From an uncultured Gammaproteobacteria bacterium (lineage in GTDB: Bacteria; Pseudomonadota; Gammaproteobacteria; Pseudomonadales; Azotimanducaceae_A): DNA of 5,157 nt. The position numbers were made by a program, and so were the translations under genes. The notes beneath the pieces were generated by a model that saw only the letters and a program-made list of their open reading frames with translations, was not told where the DNA came from and ran no database searches. The number at the start of each line of letters is the position of its first letter. Positions within the stretch are counted from its first letter, which is position 1. Shown here in pieces: positions 1 to 5,157 of this stretch. The stretch spans positions 1 to 5,157 of the forward strand of contig CAJWZG010000200.1 of assembly GCA_913049565.1 (NCBI GenBank), written 5' to 3'.

Positions 1-1
1 A

Positions 2-559
2 GTTGATAGCGAGCCGGAATTGTTAGTGCATTCCCAACAAATGTCTGTAGCCGCAGGCTGGGTGATTAACGCGGGCGGTTTGCATGCGCCGAATCTGGCG
101 AAGAATGTACCGGGTTCCCCGGAGGCGCATTACGCTATCGGGCACTACTATACTTACTCCGGCGCCCAGCCATTTAGGCGCCTTGTTTATCCAACCGCAG
201 AACAGGGAGGCTTGGGAGTTCATGTCACCCTAGATCTAGGCGGGCAGATCAAGTTTGGGCCAGATGTCAGGTGGATCAACTCGATCGACTATACCTTCGA
301 TGACAGCAAGCGAGCAGAGTTTGTTGCTGCTATTCGTGCTTACTATCCAAATCTCGATGAGGCTCGGTTGCAGCCCGGCTATACGGGTATACGACCTAAA
401 ATTTCGGCGGCTGGGGTTGCAGCGGATTTTTTGATTCGCGGGCCAAAGGAGCATGGCCTGAGCGGGCGTATCGATTTGCTGGGCATTGAGTCTCCGGGGC
501 TTACCTCTTCTTTGGCGATTGCCGAAGCAGTTGTTGAAATTGTCGGACAAGTTGCTTGA
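2..559 (+). CDS. FAD-dependent oxidoreductase, L-2-hydroxyglutarate dehydrogenase-like, C-terminal part (5' end outside window)
   Basis: The frame is open from base 2 with no stop upstream, so the gene begins before the window; the TTG at 20 is merely the first start-like codon. The 185 visible residues fit the C-terminal half of the DAO-type FAD oxidoreductases (whole proteins about 370-400 residues). A VINAGGLHAPNLA stretch matches the segment where these proteins close around FAD. It is followed by the substrate-domain pattern (VYPT...GLGVHVT...GPDV) seen in LhgO/L2HGDH-like proteins. The C-terminal LGIESPGLTSSLAIA is the second FAD-contact motif. The family oxidises 2-hydroxy acids or amines, passing electrons through FAD to a quinone or oxygen; the exact substrate cannot be read here. 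The stop overlaps the next start (TTGA), which suggests co-translation with the kinase-like gene. The family call is firm; L-2-hydroxyglutarate as substrate is an inference. Confidence 0.85.
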   Translation, partial: VDSEPELLVHSQQMSVAAGWVINAGGLHAPNLAKNVPGSPEAHYAIGHYYTYSGAQPFRRLVYPTAEQGGLGVHVTLDLGGQIKFGPDVRWINSIDYTFDDSKRAEFVAAIRAYYPNLDEARLQPGYTGIRPKISAAGVAADFLIRGPKEHGLSGRIDLLGIESPGLTSSLAIAEAVVEIVGQVA

Positions 560-1755
560 TAAAGCCTAACCCAGCATCCTCGCTTCGCATTGGTCTGGTG
601 ATAAATCCTATGGCCGGCATTGGCGGTGCCGTTGGATTACACGGCAGTGACGGCCAAGCGTTACAAAACCAAGCCCTGCAGCTTAATGGCCAACCTCGAG
701 GGGCAGAACGTGTCGATGTTTTTTTGCGGGCTCTTTCCCAGCGTCTAGGCGAATCACTTAGCCAACTGGACTGGATCACATGGGGTGGCTCAATGGGAGC
801 CGACTCGCTAGCTGCCTTCAGTCTTGCTGCTGAGGTGTTAGGGCTACCGGCCTCGACTAGCACAGCCGAAGATACCCTACGAGCCATTGAAGTTTTGTGC
901 GAGGCTGAAATCGATCTGCTGATATTCGTCGGCGGTGACGGTACCGCAATAGATGTACTTAACTCTGTGGCGGAACATGTTTGCGTGCTCGGGCTACCGG
1001 CGGGCGTCAAAATGCACAGTGGTGTATTTGCTATAAGCCCCGCTGCTGCGGCTGAAGTGGTCGCAGGATTGTTGCAAGGCAGTCTGGTCGGCCGTGCCGT
1101 CAGAGAAGTTCGAGATTACGAGCCCCAGAAGAAGCAGGCTCTTTCGATGCCAGGCCAGCAAGCCGTCGTCACAAAACGCTATGGTGAACTATCGGTGCCA
1201 GAAGCCGGGGGCTATCTGCAGCAGATGAAAATAGGCGGCAAGGAAGACGAAGCGCTAGTGGTGCAAGAAATCGTCAGCTACTTTCTTGATCAACTCTATC
1301 TTTATGAAAACAAAGCGTTGATTGTCGGGCCGGGCAGCACCTGCCTGGCGATTAAGCATTCGCTGGGATTGAACGGCACTCTTTTGGGTTGCGATGTTTT
1401 GCTGCCAGACGGTAGCGCAATAAAAAATGCTACCAGTGCGCAGCTACTTGCCATTGCATCTGATCAGGCCACCCATGTGCTTGTTAGTTTCACGCGTCAT
1501 CAAGGTTTTCTGTTAGGGCGGGGCAATCAGCAACTCAGTGCGCAGGTGATGCGCAGGCTTGATTGGAAAAACGATGTCACTGTTTTGGGCTCGCGCACGA
1601 AGTTAGCAACGCTAGAGCAACGCCCTATGTTGGTAGACACAGGCGATGGCGAACTCGATCAACGCTTATCCGGGCTGGTGGGCGTGCTCACCGGGTATGA
1701 TGATTTTTTATTGTACAGAGTCAGTACCAGCCTGCTGTCATCGACGGTCAGTTGA
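556..1755 (+). CDS. ATP-NAD kinase family protein (COG3199-like)
   Basis: This 399-residue protein has the diacylglycerol/NAD-kinase fold signatures. An N-terminal strand-loop LRIGLVINPMAGIGG (about residues 10-24) is followed by the nucleotide-binding GGDGTA (126-131), the GLPAGVKMHSGVFA segment (146-159), and a C-terminal half with GPGSTCLAIK (258-267). Length and motif order match the stand-alone 'ATP-NAD kinase family' (COG3199), which is distinct from the shorter housekeeping NadK. Family knowledge suggests phosphorylation of a nucleotide-like or keto-acid-linked substrate; true NAD kinase activity is not shown by sequence. The start is TTG at 556, overlapping the upstream TGA by four bases; there is no strong Shine-Dalgarno, so translation probably relies on ribosomes finishing the oxidoreductase. 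The next ATG (610) lies inside the conserved first loop and would remove it. The gene ends six bases short of the convergent alaA stop, and no terminator hairpin is visible between them. Confidence 0.85.
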   Translation: MIKPNPASSLRIGLVINPMAGIGGAVGLHGSDGQALQNQALQLNGQPRGAERVDVFLRALSQRLGESLSQLDWITWGGSMGADSLAAFSLAAEVLGLPASTSTAEDTLRAIEVLCEAEIDLLIFVGGDGTAIDVLNSVAEHVCVLGLPAGVKMHSGVFAISPAAAAEVVAGLLQGSLVGRAVREVRDYEPQKKQALSMPGQQAVVTKRYGELSVPEAGGYLQQMKIGGKEDEALVVQEIVSYFLDQLYLYENKALIVGPGSTCLAIKHSLGLNGTLLGCDVLLPDGSAIKNATSAQLLAIASDQATHVLVSFTRHQGFLLGRGNQQLSAQVMRRLDWKNDVTVLGSRTKLATLEQRPMLVDTGDGELDQRLSGLVGVLTGYDDFLLYRVSTSLLSSTVS

Positions 1756-1761
1756 CGCAGG

Positions 1762-3006
1762 TCATTGCCGATAGGTAGTTAAAAACCGCTCTAGTCTGCC
1801 GATAGATTCTTCTAGCTGTTCCACATGGGGCAAGAAGACGACGCGAAAGTGGTCGGGCTTCGGCCAGTGGAAGCCTGTGCCTTGAACCATCAGCACTTTT
1901 TCCTCCAACAAAAAGTCGAGGATAAATCGCTCATCGTCTGCGATATTAAATTTCTCAGTATCAATCTTAGGGAAGAGATAAAGGGCTCCTTGGGGTTTGG
2001 TACAGGAAACACCTTCGATTTTGTTGAGTAAATCCCATGCGACGTTGCGTTGCTCATAGAGCCTGCCACCCGGGGCGGTAAGTTCAAAGATGCTTTGATG
2101 TCCACCAAGTGCGGTTTGAATGGCGTGCTGGCTGGGAACGTTTGAGCACAAACGCATAGAAGCGAGGATATTCAGTCCCTCAATAAAGTCTGACGCACGT
2201 TCACGAGCACCGCTGACCACCATCCAACCGGCACGGAATCCTGCGACTCGATAGGACTTTGATAAGCCGCTAAACGTCATGCATAACAGATCATCGGCGT
2301 AGGAGGCTAGTGGGACATACTGCTGGTCGTCGAACAAAATTTTGTCGTAGATCTCGTCCGCGAAAACCACGAGGTCGTGTTCTCTGGCGATATCGATTAG
2401 AGCATGCTGCATTTGCGGTGTATAAACCGACCCTGTGGGGTTGTTCGGGTTGATAACGACAATGCCGCGAGTGTTTGGCGTAATCTTGCTGCGTATATCT
2501 GCCAAGTCAGGTTGCCAGTCGTCCTCTTCATCGCACAGATAGTGTATAGGCGAGCCACCGCACAAATTGACCGCCGCGCTCCACAACGGGAAGTCGGGGC
2601 AGGGCACTAAAATTTCGTCGCCATCGTTAACCAGCGCCTGCATTGAAAGTACGACAAGCTCAGAAACTCCGTTGCCAATGTAGATGTCTTCCACATCGAC
2701 ATCTCGGATGTTGATCTGCTGACAGTACTGCATTACCGCTTTGCGCGCGGCAAACAATCCTTTTGAATCGCTATAGCCTTGGGAATTGGGAATATTTCGT
2801 ACCACATCTCGCAAAATTTCTTCCGGGGCACTAAAACCCCAAGGCGCAGGATTGCCGATGTTCAGCTTCAAAATTTGATGGCCTTCGACCTCAAGCTGGT
2901 TGGCTGCCGTAAGCACAGGCCCTCGAATGTCGTAACAAACATCGGCCAGTTTGTCGGACTTTCGAATGGTCGTGGTCAGCGATTGCGGCGTGGTTACCTG
3001 AGTCAT
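1762..3006 (-). CDS. alaA: Glutamate-pyruvate aminotransferase (class I/II, AlaA type)
   Basis: This is a PLP enzyme of fold type I that makes alanine from pyruvate using glutamate as amino donor, in the cytosol. Numbered from the ATG at 3006 (414 residues; E. coli AlaA is about 405), it shows the AlaA-like N-terminus IRGPVLTAA, LNIGNPAPWGF (48-58), and the NPNNPTG loop (186-192) that contacts the cofactor and substrate. ADEIYD (216-221) supplies the Asp and Tyr that hold the PLP ring. SGLSKSYRVAGFRAG contains the Schiff-base lysine, K250, and FRVVFLP (387-393) carries the carboxylate-binding arginine, R388. A longer start (TTG at 3030, eight extra residues) is open, but the ATG is preferred because AGGAAGAG sits just upstream with six bases between AGGA and ATG. 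It is divergent from msrB and convergent with the kinase-like gene. All catalytic positions are present and the gene looks intact. Confidence 0.93.
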   Translation of the reverse strand: MTQVTTPQSLTTTIRKSDKLADVCYDIRGPVLTAANQLEVEGHQILKLNIGNPAPWGFSAPEEILRDVVRNIPNSQGYSDSKGLFAARKAVMQYCQQINIRDVDVEDIYIGNGVSELVVLSMQALVNDGDEILVPCPDFPLWSAAVNLCGGSPIHYLCDEEDDWQPDLADIRSKITPNTRGIVVINPNNPTGSVYTPQMQHALIDIAREHDLVVFADEIYDKILFDDQQYVPLASYADDLLCMTFSGLSKSYRVAGFRAGWMVVSGARERASDFIEGLNILASMRLCSNVPSQHAIQTALGGHQSIFELTAPGGRLYEQRNVAWDLLNKIEGVSCTKPQGALYLFPKIDTEKFNIADDERFILDFLLEEKVLMVQGTGFHWPKPDHFRVVFLPHVEQLEESIGRLERFLTTYRQ

Positions 3007-3008
3007 GT

Positions 3009-3016
3009 CTCTTCCT
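3009..3016 (-). promoter_or_regulatory. Ribosome-binding site that fixes the alaA start
   Basis: Read on the - strand this is AGGAAGAG, with its AGGA core six bases from the ATG at 3006. It decides in favour of that ATG over the in-frame TTG at 3030, which has no comparable site upstream. Confidence 0.7.
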
Positions 3017-3041
3017 AATGCGCTTAGCAAACCTCCGGCAC

Positions 3042-3093
3042 CTTAGACAGCACCAGAAGAATGATCTAGACCACTAGTCTAAGGCGCTGTCTA
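3042..3093. promoter_or_regulatory. Nested inverted repeats in the alaA-msrB divergent intergenic region (candidate operator)
   Basis: Four copies of one pentamer are laid out symmetrically: TAGAC at 3044-3048 and 3067-3071, then its complement GTCTA at 3077-3081 and 3089-3093. The outer pair extends to TAGACAGC (3044-3051) and GCTGTCTA (3086-3093), an 8-bp perfect inverted repeat. The inner pair forms TAGAC-5 nt-GTCTA. A further overlapping pair, CTTAGAC (3042-3048) and GTCTAAG (3077-3083), is also perfect. The position between two divergent genes suits a dimeric or tetrameric regulator acting on one or both. I cannot assign the regulator, and no convincing -35/-10 pair is visible for either gene. 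The spacing is not that of a Rho-independent terminator and there is no T-run. Confidence 0.45.
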
Positions 3094-3122
3094 TGGCTTA
3101 GCATCAACTAAGTACAGAAAAA

Positions 3123-3128
3123 AGGTGA
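3123..3128 (+). promoter_or_regulatory. Ribosome-binding site favouring the 3137 start of msrB
   Basis: AGGTGA matches six consecutive bases of the anti-Shine-Dalgarno complement and lies eight bases before the GTG at 3137. The earlier GTG at 3125 lies inside this site, with the preceding AGG touching it, so it would have no usable spacer. Confidence 0.5.
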
Positions 3129-3136
3129 GCAAACGC

Positions 3137-3541
3137 GTGGAAACGGAAAAGATTTTTAAAACGGACGAAGAGTGGCGAGCACAGCTTTCCTCCGAAGAAT
3201 ACGCAGTTGCGAGGCAAGCGGGCACGGAACGGCCCTTCACCGGCGTTTATTGGGATGAAAACCGACCAGGCACCTATCTTTGCAAGTGTTGCGATGCGCC
3301 ACTGTTTGACGCCGAAACCAAGTTCGATGCCGGCTGCGGCTGGCCCAGTTTCTATGCGCCATTGGAGTCTGAGGCCCTGATCAATCGTGAGGATAACTCG
3401 CTAGGAATGCGGCGCATCGAGGTGTTGTGCGCACGTTGTGACGCGCATCTTGGTCATGTTTTTCCTGATGGACCAGCACCAACAGGGCTGCGGTACTGTA
3501 TGAACTCGGTATCGCTGACGCTGGATGCCGATAAGCCCTAA
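3137..3541 (+). CDS. msrB: Peptide-methionine (R)-S-oxide reductase MsrB
   Basis: MsrB reduces the R epimer of methionine sulfoxide in proteins, a repair step in oxidative stress that usually draws electrons from thioredoxin. From the GTG at 3137 the protein has 134 residues, close to E. coli MsrB at 137. Zinc is held by two CxxC pairs, CKCC (C49, C52) and CARC (C98, C101). GCGWPSFY carries the resolving cysteine (C67), and the C-terminal RYCMNS carries the catalytic cysteine (C121). The GTERPFTG and [14 protein letters not shown] blocks are typical of the family. No signal peptide or MsrA fusion is present, so it is a stand-alone cytosolic enzyme with a normal thioredoxin-recycled active site. 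An alternative GTG start at 3125 would add MSKR; the ribosome-binding site argues for 3137. A truncated acyl-CoA ligase follows 83 bases downstream; a shared function is not obvious. Confidence 0.93.
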   Translation: METEKIFKTDEEWRAQLSSEEYAVARQAGTERPFTGVYWDENRPGTYLCKCCDAPLFDAETKFDAGCGWPSFYAPLESEALINREDNSLGMRRIEVLCARCDAHLGHVFPDGPAPTGLRYCMNSVSLTLDADKP

Positions 3542-3560
3542 CCTCAATGAAAAAAAAGCG

Positions 3561-3585
3561 CTCGCCGTGTGAAAACGACGGCGGG
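3561..3585 (-). terminator. Terminator-like hairpin with T-run on the - strand, between msrB and the ligase
   Basis: CGCCGT (3563-3568) and ACGGCG (3578-3583) form a perfect 6-bp stem around a 9-base loop. The stem extends to 8 bp with one G-U pair. On the + strand it is preceded by eight A residues (3550-3557), so read on the - strand the stem is followed after a few bases by a T-run, in intrinsic-terminator order. It could block antisense transcription coming leftward towards msrB. It would not end msrB transcription, since no T-run follows on the + strand. The gap between stem and T-run makes this a weak candidate. Confidence 0.25.
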
Positions 3586-3612
3586 GTGTGCCAATACTCG
3601 ACGAACTATTCT

Positions 3613-3618
3613 GGGGAG
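3613..3618 (+). promoter_or_regulatory. Ribosome-binding site of the acyl-CoA ligase
   Basis: GGGGAG lies six bases before the ATG at 3625. It selects that start over the in-frame ATG at 3547, which has no Shine-Dalgarno and whose extra 26 codons do not resemble the family. Confidence 0.6.
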
Positions 3619-4239
3619 AAATATATGAGTCCAGCCGATACCGCTGCTGAGCATCCAAATAAGCCTGCCTACACGATGGCAGAGACCGGTGATGTAGTTA
3701 CCTTTGCGGAACTAGAAGCCACCTCAAACCAAGGTGCTCAACTGTTCCGATCCTTGGGTCTGCAACGCGGTGATCACATTGCTATCTTGCTCGAAAATCA
3801 CCCCCGATTTTTCCAGATCTGTTGGGCAGCGCAGCGCTCTGGTATCTATTTCACGGCGATTAGCTGGAGATTGCAGCAGCAGGAAGTGGATTACATCGTC
3901 AACAACTGCGAGGCACGGGTTTTCATTACCTCATATGCTCGCAAAGAAGTGGTCGAACCGTTAGTTGGCAAGATGCCCATAGTCGAGCAATGCTACATGC
4001 TTGATGGCACCATCGACGGTTTCTCCAGTTGGGAAGACGCCATTGCGGGGATGTCAGATCAACCGATTGCAGATCAAAGCGAAGGCGCGGCAATGCTGTA
4101 TTCGTCGGGCACGACGGGCTATCCGAAGGGAGTTAAACGCCCGCTACCGGAACAAGACTATGGAATGGAAGAGGGGGTTGATTTGCTCAAAGTGCTTTAC
4201 GGGGCATCGGCAGATTCCATCTACCTGTCTCCAGCGCCG

Positions 4240-4419
4240 CTATATCACGCAGCACCCTTGGCATTTACCATGAACTGTATTCGCACCGGTGTGCCTGTGG
4301 TTGTCATGGAGCACTTTGAGGCCGAGTTCGCTCTGGAATGTATCGAGCGCGTCGTGCCAGCGGTCGCCTTCGCGATGGGGGCTTCTGATAGCCACCTCCA
4401 ACGTGCGCGAATCGTTCAT
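4240..4419 (-). pseudogene. Start of an unknown gene, fused across the junction to antisense ligase sequence
   Basis: An ATG at 4419 lies six bases after a perfect AGGAGGT on the - strand. The first 23 codons (beginning MNDSRTLEVAIRSPHREGD) lie in the foreign segment. The frame then crosses the junction at about 4350 into the reverse complement of the ligase and ends at TAG (4240-4242), giving 59 codons in all. I read it as the 5' stub of a second gene in an operon with the ORF starting at 4621, cut off at the junction. It overlaps the 3' part of that ORF in another frame. The family is not recognised; 23 residues are too few to place. Confidence 0.35.
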
Positions 4420-4621
4420 TCAACGACCTCCTGTGCATCTCGTTCCACTCAGTATCCATTCTAGCTTCATGCTCTTTTTGCTTTCGCTCGTTCCGCATTT
4501 TGATGTCCTTGATCGTCAACAACCGTACAGTCCCCTTCGGCAAGCCAGCCACTTTCAATACTGCTTTATTTGCATGCTGACGAAACAGATGCGTCATCGG
4601 TACAGCCTGTTTATCTGGCAT
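4304..4621 (-). CDS. Unknown basic protein of the foreign segment, 3' end crosses the junction
   Basis: The 105-codon frame starts at an ATG at 4621 and has a TAG in frame shortly upstream, so this is the natural start. About 90 codons lie in the segment unrelated to the ligase; the last 15 (from about RARYIPER) are antisense ligase, so the C-terminus is probably not original. The protein is strongly basic and polar, with a charged, probably helical stretch rich in Lys, Arg and Glu at about residues 38-70 (IKMRNERKQKEHEARMD) that could form a coiled coil or bind nucleic acid. No catalytic motif, signal peptide or membrane segment is visible. Support for it being real comes from the well-formed promoter 20 bases upstream and from the strong ribosome-binding site of a second ORF in its 3' part, an operon-like layout. 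Its own ribosome-binding site is weak (GAAG close to the ATG). I do not recognise the family. Confidence 0.4.
   Translation of the reverse strand: MPDKQAVPMTHLFRQHANKAVLKVAGLPKGTVRLLTIKDIKMRNERKQKEHEARMDTEWNEMHRRSLNERFAHVGGGYQKPPSRRRPLARRARYIPERTRPQSAP
4426..4432 (-). promoter_or_regulatory. Perfect Shine-Dalgarno AGGAGGT for the second - strand ORF
   Basis: Read on the - strand, all seven bases AGGAGGT are present, six bases before the ATG at 4419. Such a complete match lying inside another ORF is the best sign that a downstream gene of an operon begins here. Confidence 0.5.
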
Positions 4622-4640
4622 GGCTTCAAAATTGTAGCTC

Positions 4641-4668
4641 TTAATAATAGAATTACACTAGCTGTCAA
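4641..4668 (-). promoter_or_regulatory. Sigma70-like promoter for the - strand ORFs
   Basis: On the - strand a perfect TTGACA (4663-4668) is separated by 16 bases from TATTAA (4641-4646, four of six consensus bases). Transcription would begin around 4634, leaving a short leader of about a dozen bases before the ATG at 4621. A second -10-like TACAAT (4631-4636) lies closer to the gene but lacks a good -35. Confidence 0.45.
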
Positions 4669-4708
4669 TATTTGAGATTAATGGATGACTCCCCAATTTG
4701 AATTTCTG

Positions 4709-4734
4709 GTTACAAATGACATACAAGTTACAAA
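4709..4734. repeat. Direct repeat GTTACAAA, 18-bp period, upstream of the - strand promoter
   Basis: GTTACAAA occurs at 4709-4716 and again at 4727-4734, and GTTACA once more at 4929-4934. The pair lies about 40-65 bp upstream of the -35 element on the - strand, where an activator or a replication or recombination protein could bind on nearly the same face of the helix at each copy. Eight-base repeats in AT-rich DNA can also arise by chance. Confidence 0.3.
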
Positions 4735-5157
4735 CGAATCCAATACCATAACAGAAACGATTGGGGATACAGCAAAAAAAGATAACGGTAACGAACTGAA
4801 CTTGACACGATGACGATGAACTCACTTCAACAACCTGACCGCTTCCGGAATTTGTATGATTGCGATTTTACGATGGTAAACATTTGACTCGAAGTCGAAC
4901 TAAAAAATTAAATGTTCTCTTTGCACTTGTTACATGTGGATTACTGAACTTGAACACGTGCTTGACGCCTCCAAAACGCTCTTGCCAGTGTTGATCATAA
5001 CATTCCTCTTACGCCCATAACACAAATTAGGAACACTGCGGCGCTTGGCGCCGTCGGTGCGACCTGTTGGCCGCGGGATATCGCTAGCGGCGCCAGCTTT
5101 CTCCGGCGTAGGATCGCGACTTACCAACTTGGTGAGATGTTTTTCCTGATTGATGAG

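Larger units (their letters stand above)
3625..4464 (+). pseudogene. AMP-forming acyl-CoA ligase, 3'-truncated
   Basis: The first about 242 residues are a good match to ANL-superfamily fatty-acyl-CoA synthetases, which activate a carboxylic acid to acyl-AMP and then acyl-CoA. The N-terminus (MSPADTAAEHPNKPAY) is the one expected for this group, ILLENHPRFFQICWAAQRSG lies at about 54-73, and the ATP-gripping P-loop YSSGTTGYPKG at 159-169. SPAPLYHAAPLAF (202-214) and the run TGVPVVVMEHF (221-231) follow. Resemblance stops after ECIER (residue 242, base about 4350). The next 37 codons to the TAG at 4462 are low-quality sequence, rich in Ser and Arg, unlike the expected continuation. The later adenylate-binding motifs, the hinge and the whole C-terminal domain with its catalytic lysine are missing, about half the usual 510-550 residues. 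The product should be inactive. The upstream part carries no internal stop, so the loss looks recent or is an assembly join. Confidence 0.85.
4351..5157. other. Foreign or rearranged segment of unknown origin
   Basis: From about 4350 the DNA no longer continues the ligase. It contains two - strand ORFs, a - strand promoter, a spaced direct repeat, and a stretch from about 4630 to 5000 visibly richer in A+T than the chromosomal genes to the left. From about 5000 to the edge the sequence is GC-richer again, with small palindromes such as ACCAACTTGGT near 5130 and GGCGC-TTG-GCGCC near 5045. There, both a - strand frame (open from the right edge to a stop at 4930) and a + strand frame (open from about 4954 to the edge) are uninterrupted, and I cannot say which, if either, is a gene. 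No transposase, integrase or tRNA is recognisable, and no target-site duplication can be tested because only one junction is in view. Confidence 0.6.

Noticed and set aside
501..1010. 169-codon - strand ORF opposite the kinase-like gene
   Set aside because: It is antisense to a clearly conserved protein and has the Ser/Pro/Arg-rich composition of a shadow frame.
1766..1805. Nine-base direct repeat TGCCGATAG at 1766 and 1797
   Set aside because: Both copies lie inside the alaA C-terminal coding region; a repeat of this size is readily a coincidence and has no further structure.
3007..3030. Longer TTG start of alaA at 3030
   Set aside because: The stretch contains the strong AGGAAGAG site serving the ATG at 3006, and the extra eight residues are not needed for the family length.
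3042..3093. MetJ-type met boxes upstream of msrB
   Set aside because: Only one 8-mer (AGACCACT) partly fits AGACGTCT, and the adjoining 8-mers do not, so the tandem pattern expected for MetJ is absent.
3547..3624. Upstream in-frame ATG extending the ligase by 26 residues
   Set aside because: There is no ribosome-binding site before 3547, the added residues do not resemble the family N-terminus, and GGGGAG sits correctly before the ATG at 3625.
4289..4675. 128-codon + strand ORF across the junction
   Set aside because: It is out of frame with the ligase at its start and antisense to the promoter-bearing - strand ORF. Its composition (many Ser, Cys, Phe, His) looks like a shadow frame.
4802..4860. 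+ strand TTGACA (4802) and TATGAT (4855) as a promoter
   Set aside because: They are about 47 bases apart, far beyond workable spacing, and neither has a proper partner.
4990..5157. Integron attC site or CRISPR repeat near the right edge
   Set aside because: The small palindromes do not form the paired core sites of attC, and no unit is repeated at regular spacing.

Overview
The window looks like a bacterial chromosome of moderate GC. Protein-level resemblance (an AlaA-type aminotransferase, a short single-domain MsrB, and a short-chain-type acyl-CoA ligase starting MSPAD...) points to a gammaproteobacterium, plausibly a marine, Cellvibrionales-like one. That placement is inference from remembered family resemblance, not from a search.

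Left part (1-1755, + strand): the C-terminal half of an FAD-dependent oxidoreductase of the L-2-hydroxyglutarate dehydrogenase (LhgO/DAO) type enters from the left edge. It overlaps the TTG start of an ATP-NAD kinase family (COG3199-like) gene by four bases, so the two look translationally coupled. The kinase-like gene converges on alaA with only six bases between the stop codons.

Middle (1762-3541): alaA (glutamate-pyruvate aminotransferase, - strand) and msrB (methionine-R-sulfoxide reductase, + strand) are divergent. They share an intergenic region of about 130 bp holding four copies of the pentamer TAGAC/GTCTA in nested mirror symmetry, a candidate operator.

Right part (3542-5157): an AMP-forming acyl-CoA ligase starts normally at 3625, but its family resemblance stops abruptly near 4350, after about 242 of the roughly 510-550 residues expected. 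From there on the DNA is unrelated to the ligase. It carries, on the - strand, a sigma70-like promoter (4641-4668), an unrecognised basic 90-residue ORF, and a second ORF with a perfect AGGAGGT ribosome-binding site. Both - strand ORFs run across the junction into antisense ligase sequence, so they too appear cut. The rest, to the right edge, is AT-rich until about 5000, then GC-richer, with no gene I can identify. The simplest readings are an integrated or recombined mobile segment whose end lies at about 4350, a deletion joining two loci, or an assembly chimera. The orphan - strand gene pair and its promoter region are the most unfamiliar part of the window.
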